Assembly (NCBI GenBank): GCA_963678675.1
Contig: OY783194.1
Location: forward strand, 16,669,370-16,733,369
Reading direction: 5' to 3'
DNA length: 64,000 nucleotides
DNA from: Xiphydria camelus
Lineage: Eukaryota; Arthropoda; Insecta; Hymenoptera; Xiphydriidae
This document shows, in pieces, positions 63,538 to 64,000 of the stretch. Under the pieces are notes generated by a model that was not told the origin of the DNA, ran no database searches, and was given only the letters and a program-made list of their open reading frames with translations. Position 1 is the stretch's first letter. Each line of letters starts with the position of its first letter. The position numbers were made by a program, and so were the translations under genes.

Positions 63538-64000
63538 TTAAAAAAACGCACCGATCAACTCTACCTCAACGGTGGTGTGGAAACGAGTTGAAAATGATAT
63601 TTTCTTGTATCATGTATGATGCACAAAAAGCATAAATTTTACGCCTAGTTCAACAATAATAAGGAAATATTTACCGTAGACAATGATAATTAAAAAATGC
63701 TCATATCGGAGTATGTAGGGGCGCGCTTCAAAAAATCATGTTTTTTTATATACAACCAAATGTATGAAATCGGGCATCTACAGACTCAGAAAACATTACT
63801 CTTTCCGAAAAAAAATGTTACGGAATTGTTTGGTAGCGATCTGCGCCTTAATCCGCGATGAAATTCTGATTTTGTTGAAAATTGTAAATCAACCCCTAAC
63901 TTTGGCGCGCTGTGGAGCGGAAACTATTGGTCGCAGACGAAAAATGCAAAGACAAAAATTGTGCATAATTTTGTTCTCTACATATTTCATTTGAACTTTT

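Larger units (their letters stand above)
61306..64000. mobile_element. Long palindrome with CXC-like gene arms
   Basis: From AAAAAGTTCAAATGAAATAT (61306) rightward, the sequence is inverted from the window edge inward, with a loop at about 62312-62339. Arms are about 1 kb before counting the MITE at 62889 inside the right arm. The arms share a 3' UTR and the last exon(s) of a Cys-rich gene. The outer end lies outside the window or left of 61306, so the terminal repeats are not seen. Confidence 0.7.

Overview
This window reads as nuclear DNA of an arthropod, most likely an insect. It is AT-rich and almost completely built of transposable elements (TEs) inserted into one another. The evidence for a eukaryote is the set of TE superfamilies present (CR1-like LINE, Copia, pogo/Tigger, mariner, DD41D IS630-Tc1, PIF/Harbinger, piggyBac-like and CACTA-like elements), THAP-domain gene pieces with short GT-AG introns, and a 5S-rRNA-like fragment. 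A hemipteran is a guess that the sequence cannot settle. I see no clear host gene, tRNA, complete rRNA gene or CRISPR array.

Layout. 1-1118: 3' end of a decayed CR1/Jockey-like LINE. 1431-1642: first copy of a palindromic MITE (miniature inverted-repeat element, here with CACCC tips) that recurs at 19643, 35798, 36541 (half), 43967 and 47368. 3150-10891: a decayed pogo/Tigger element carrying a piggyBac-type MITE, which itself carries a Harbinger-type foldback. 11188-15051: Tigger-type MITE, Penelope-like fragment, THAP fragment and nested foldbacks. 15055-17002: broken pogo-like transposase gene. 17128-22780: a region bounded by (TA)n tracts and by oppositely oriented clusters of a GGGGACA/GAGGACA motif. 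22955-25418: DD41D transposon one base from an open frame, with a deleted mariner inside. 25565-28015: two adjacent piggyBac-type MITEs sharing one TTAA. 28275-33365: long-inverted-repeat element with a Copia pol fragment inside. 36191-42404: foldback complex whose core is a complete, apparently intact PIF/Harbinger transposon (37629-41154) with two convergent spliced genes. 42640-51634: THAP pseudogene, tandem repeats and foldbacks, including a palindrome made of a THAP gene start. 51637-54240: mostly unassigned. 54242-56356: small MITEs and a pogo remnant. 57140-61091: degenerate foldbacks, one CACTA-like. 61306-64000: palindrome made of the end of a Cys-rich (CXC-like) gene.

The genes work as transposition modules. 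The Myb/SANT-like protein and the DDE nuclease of the 37629-41154 element are the usual two-protein Harbinger machinery, and they could also mobilise Harbinger-type MITEs. The DD41D transposase could serve its own family if the single-base frameshift is not real. The strongest general signal is that most non-autonomous elements here are near-perfect palindromes. In at least two families the two arms of one copy share sequence variants that differ from other copies, and several palindromes enclose gene starts or ends (THAP, Harbinger nuclease, CXC-like) that would give long hairpin RNA if transcribed.
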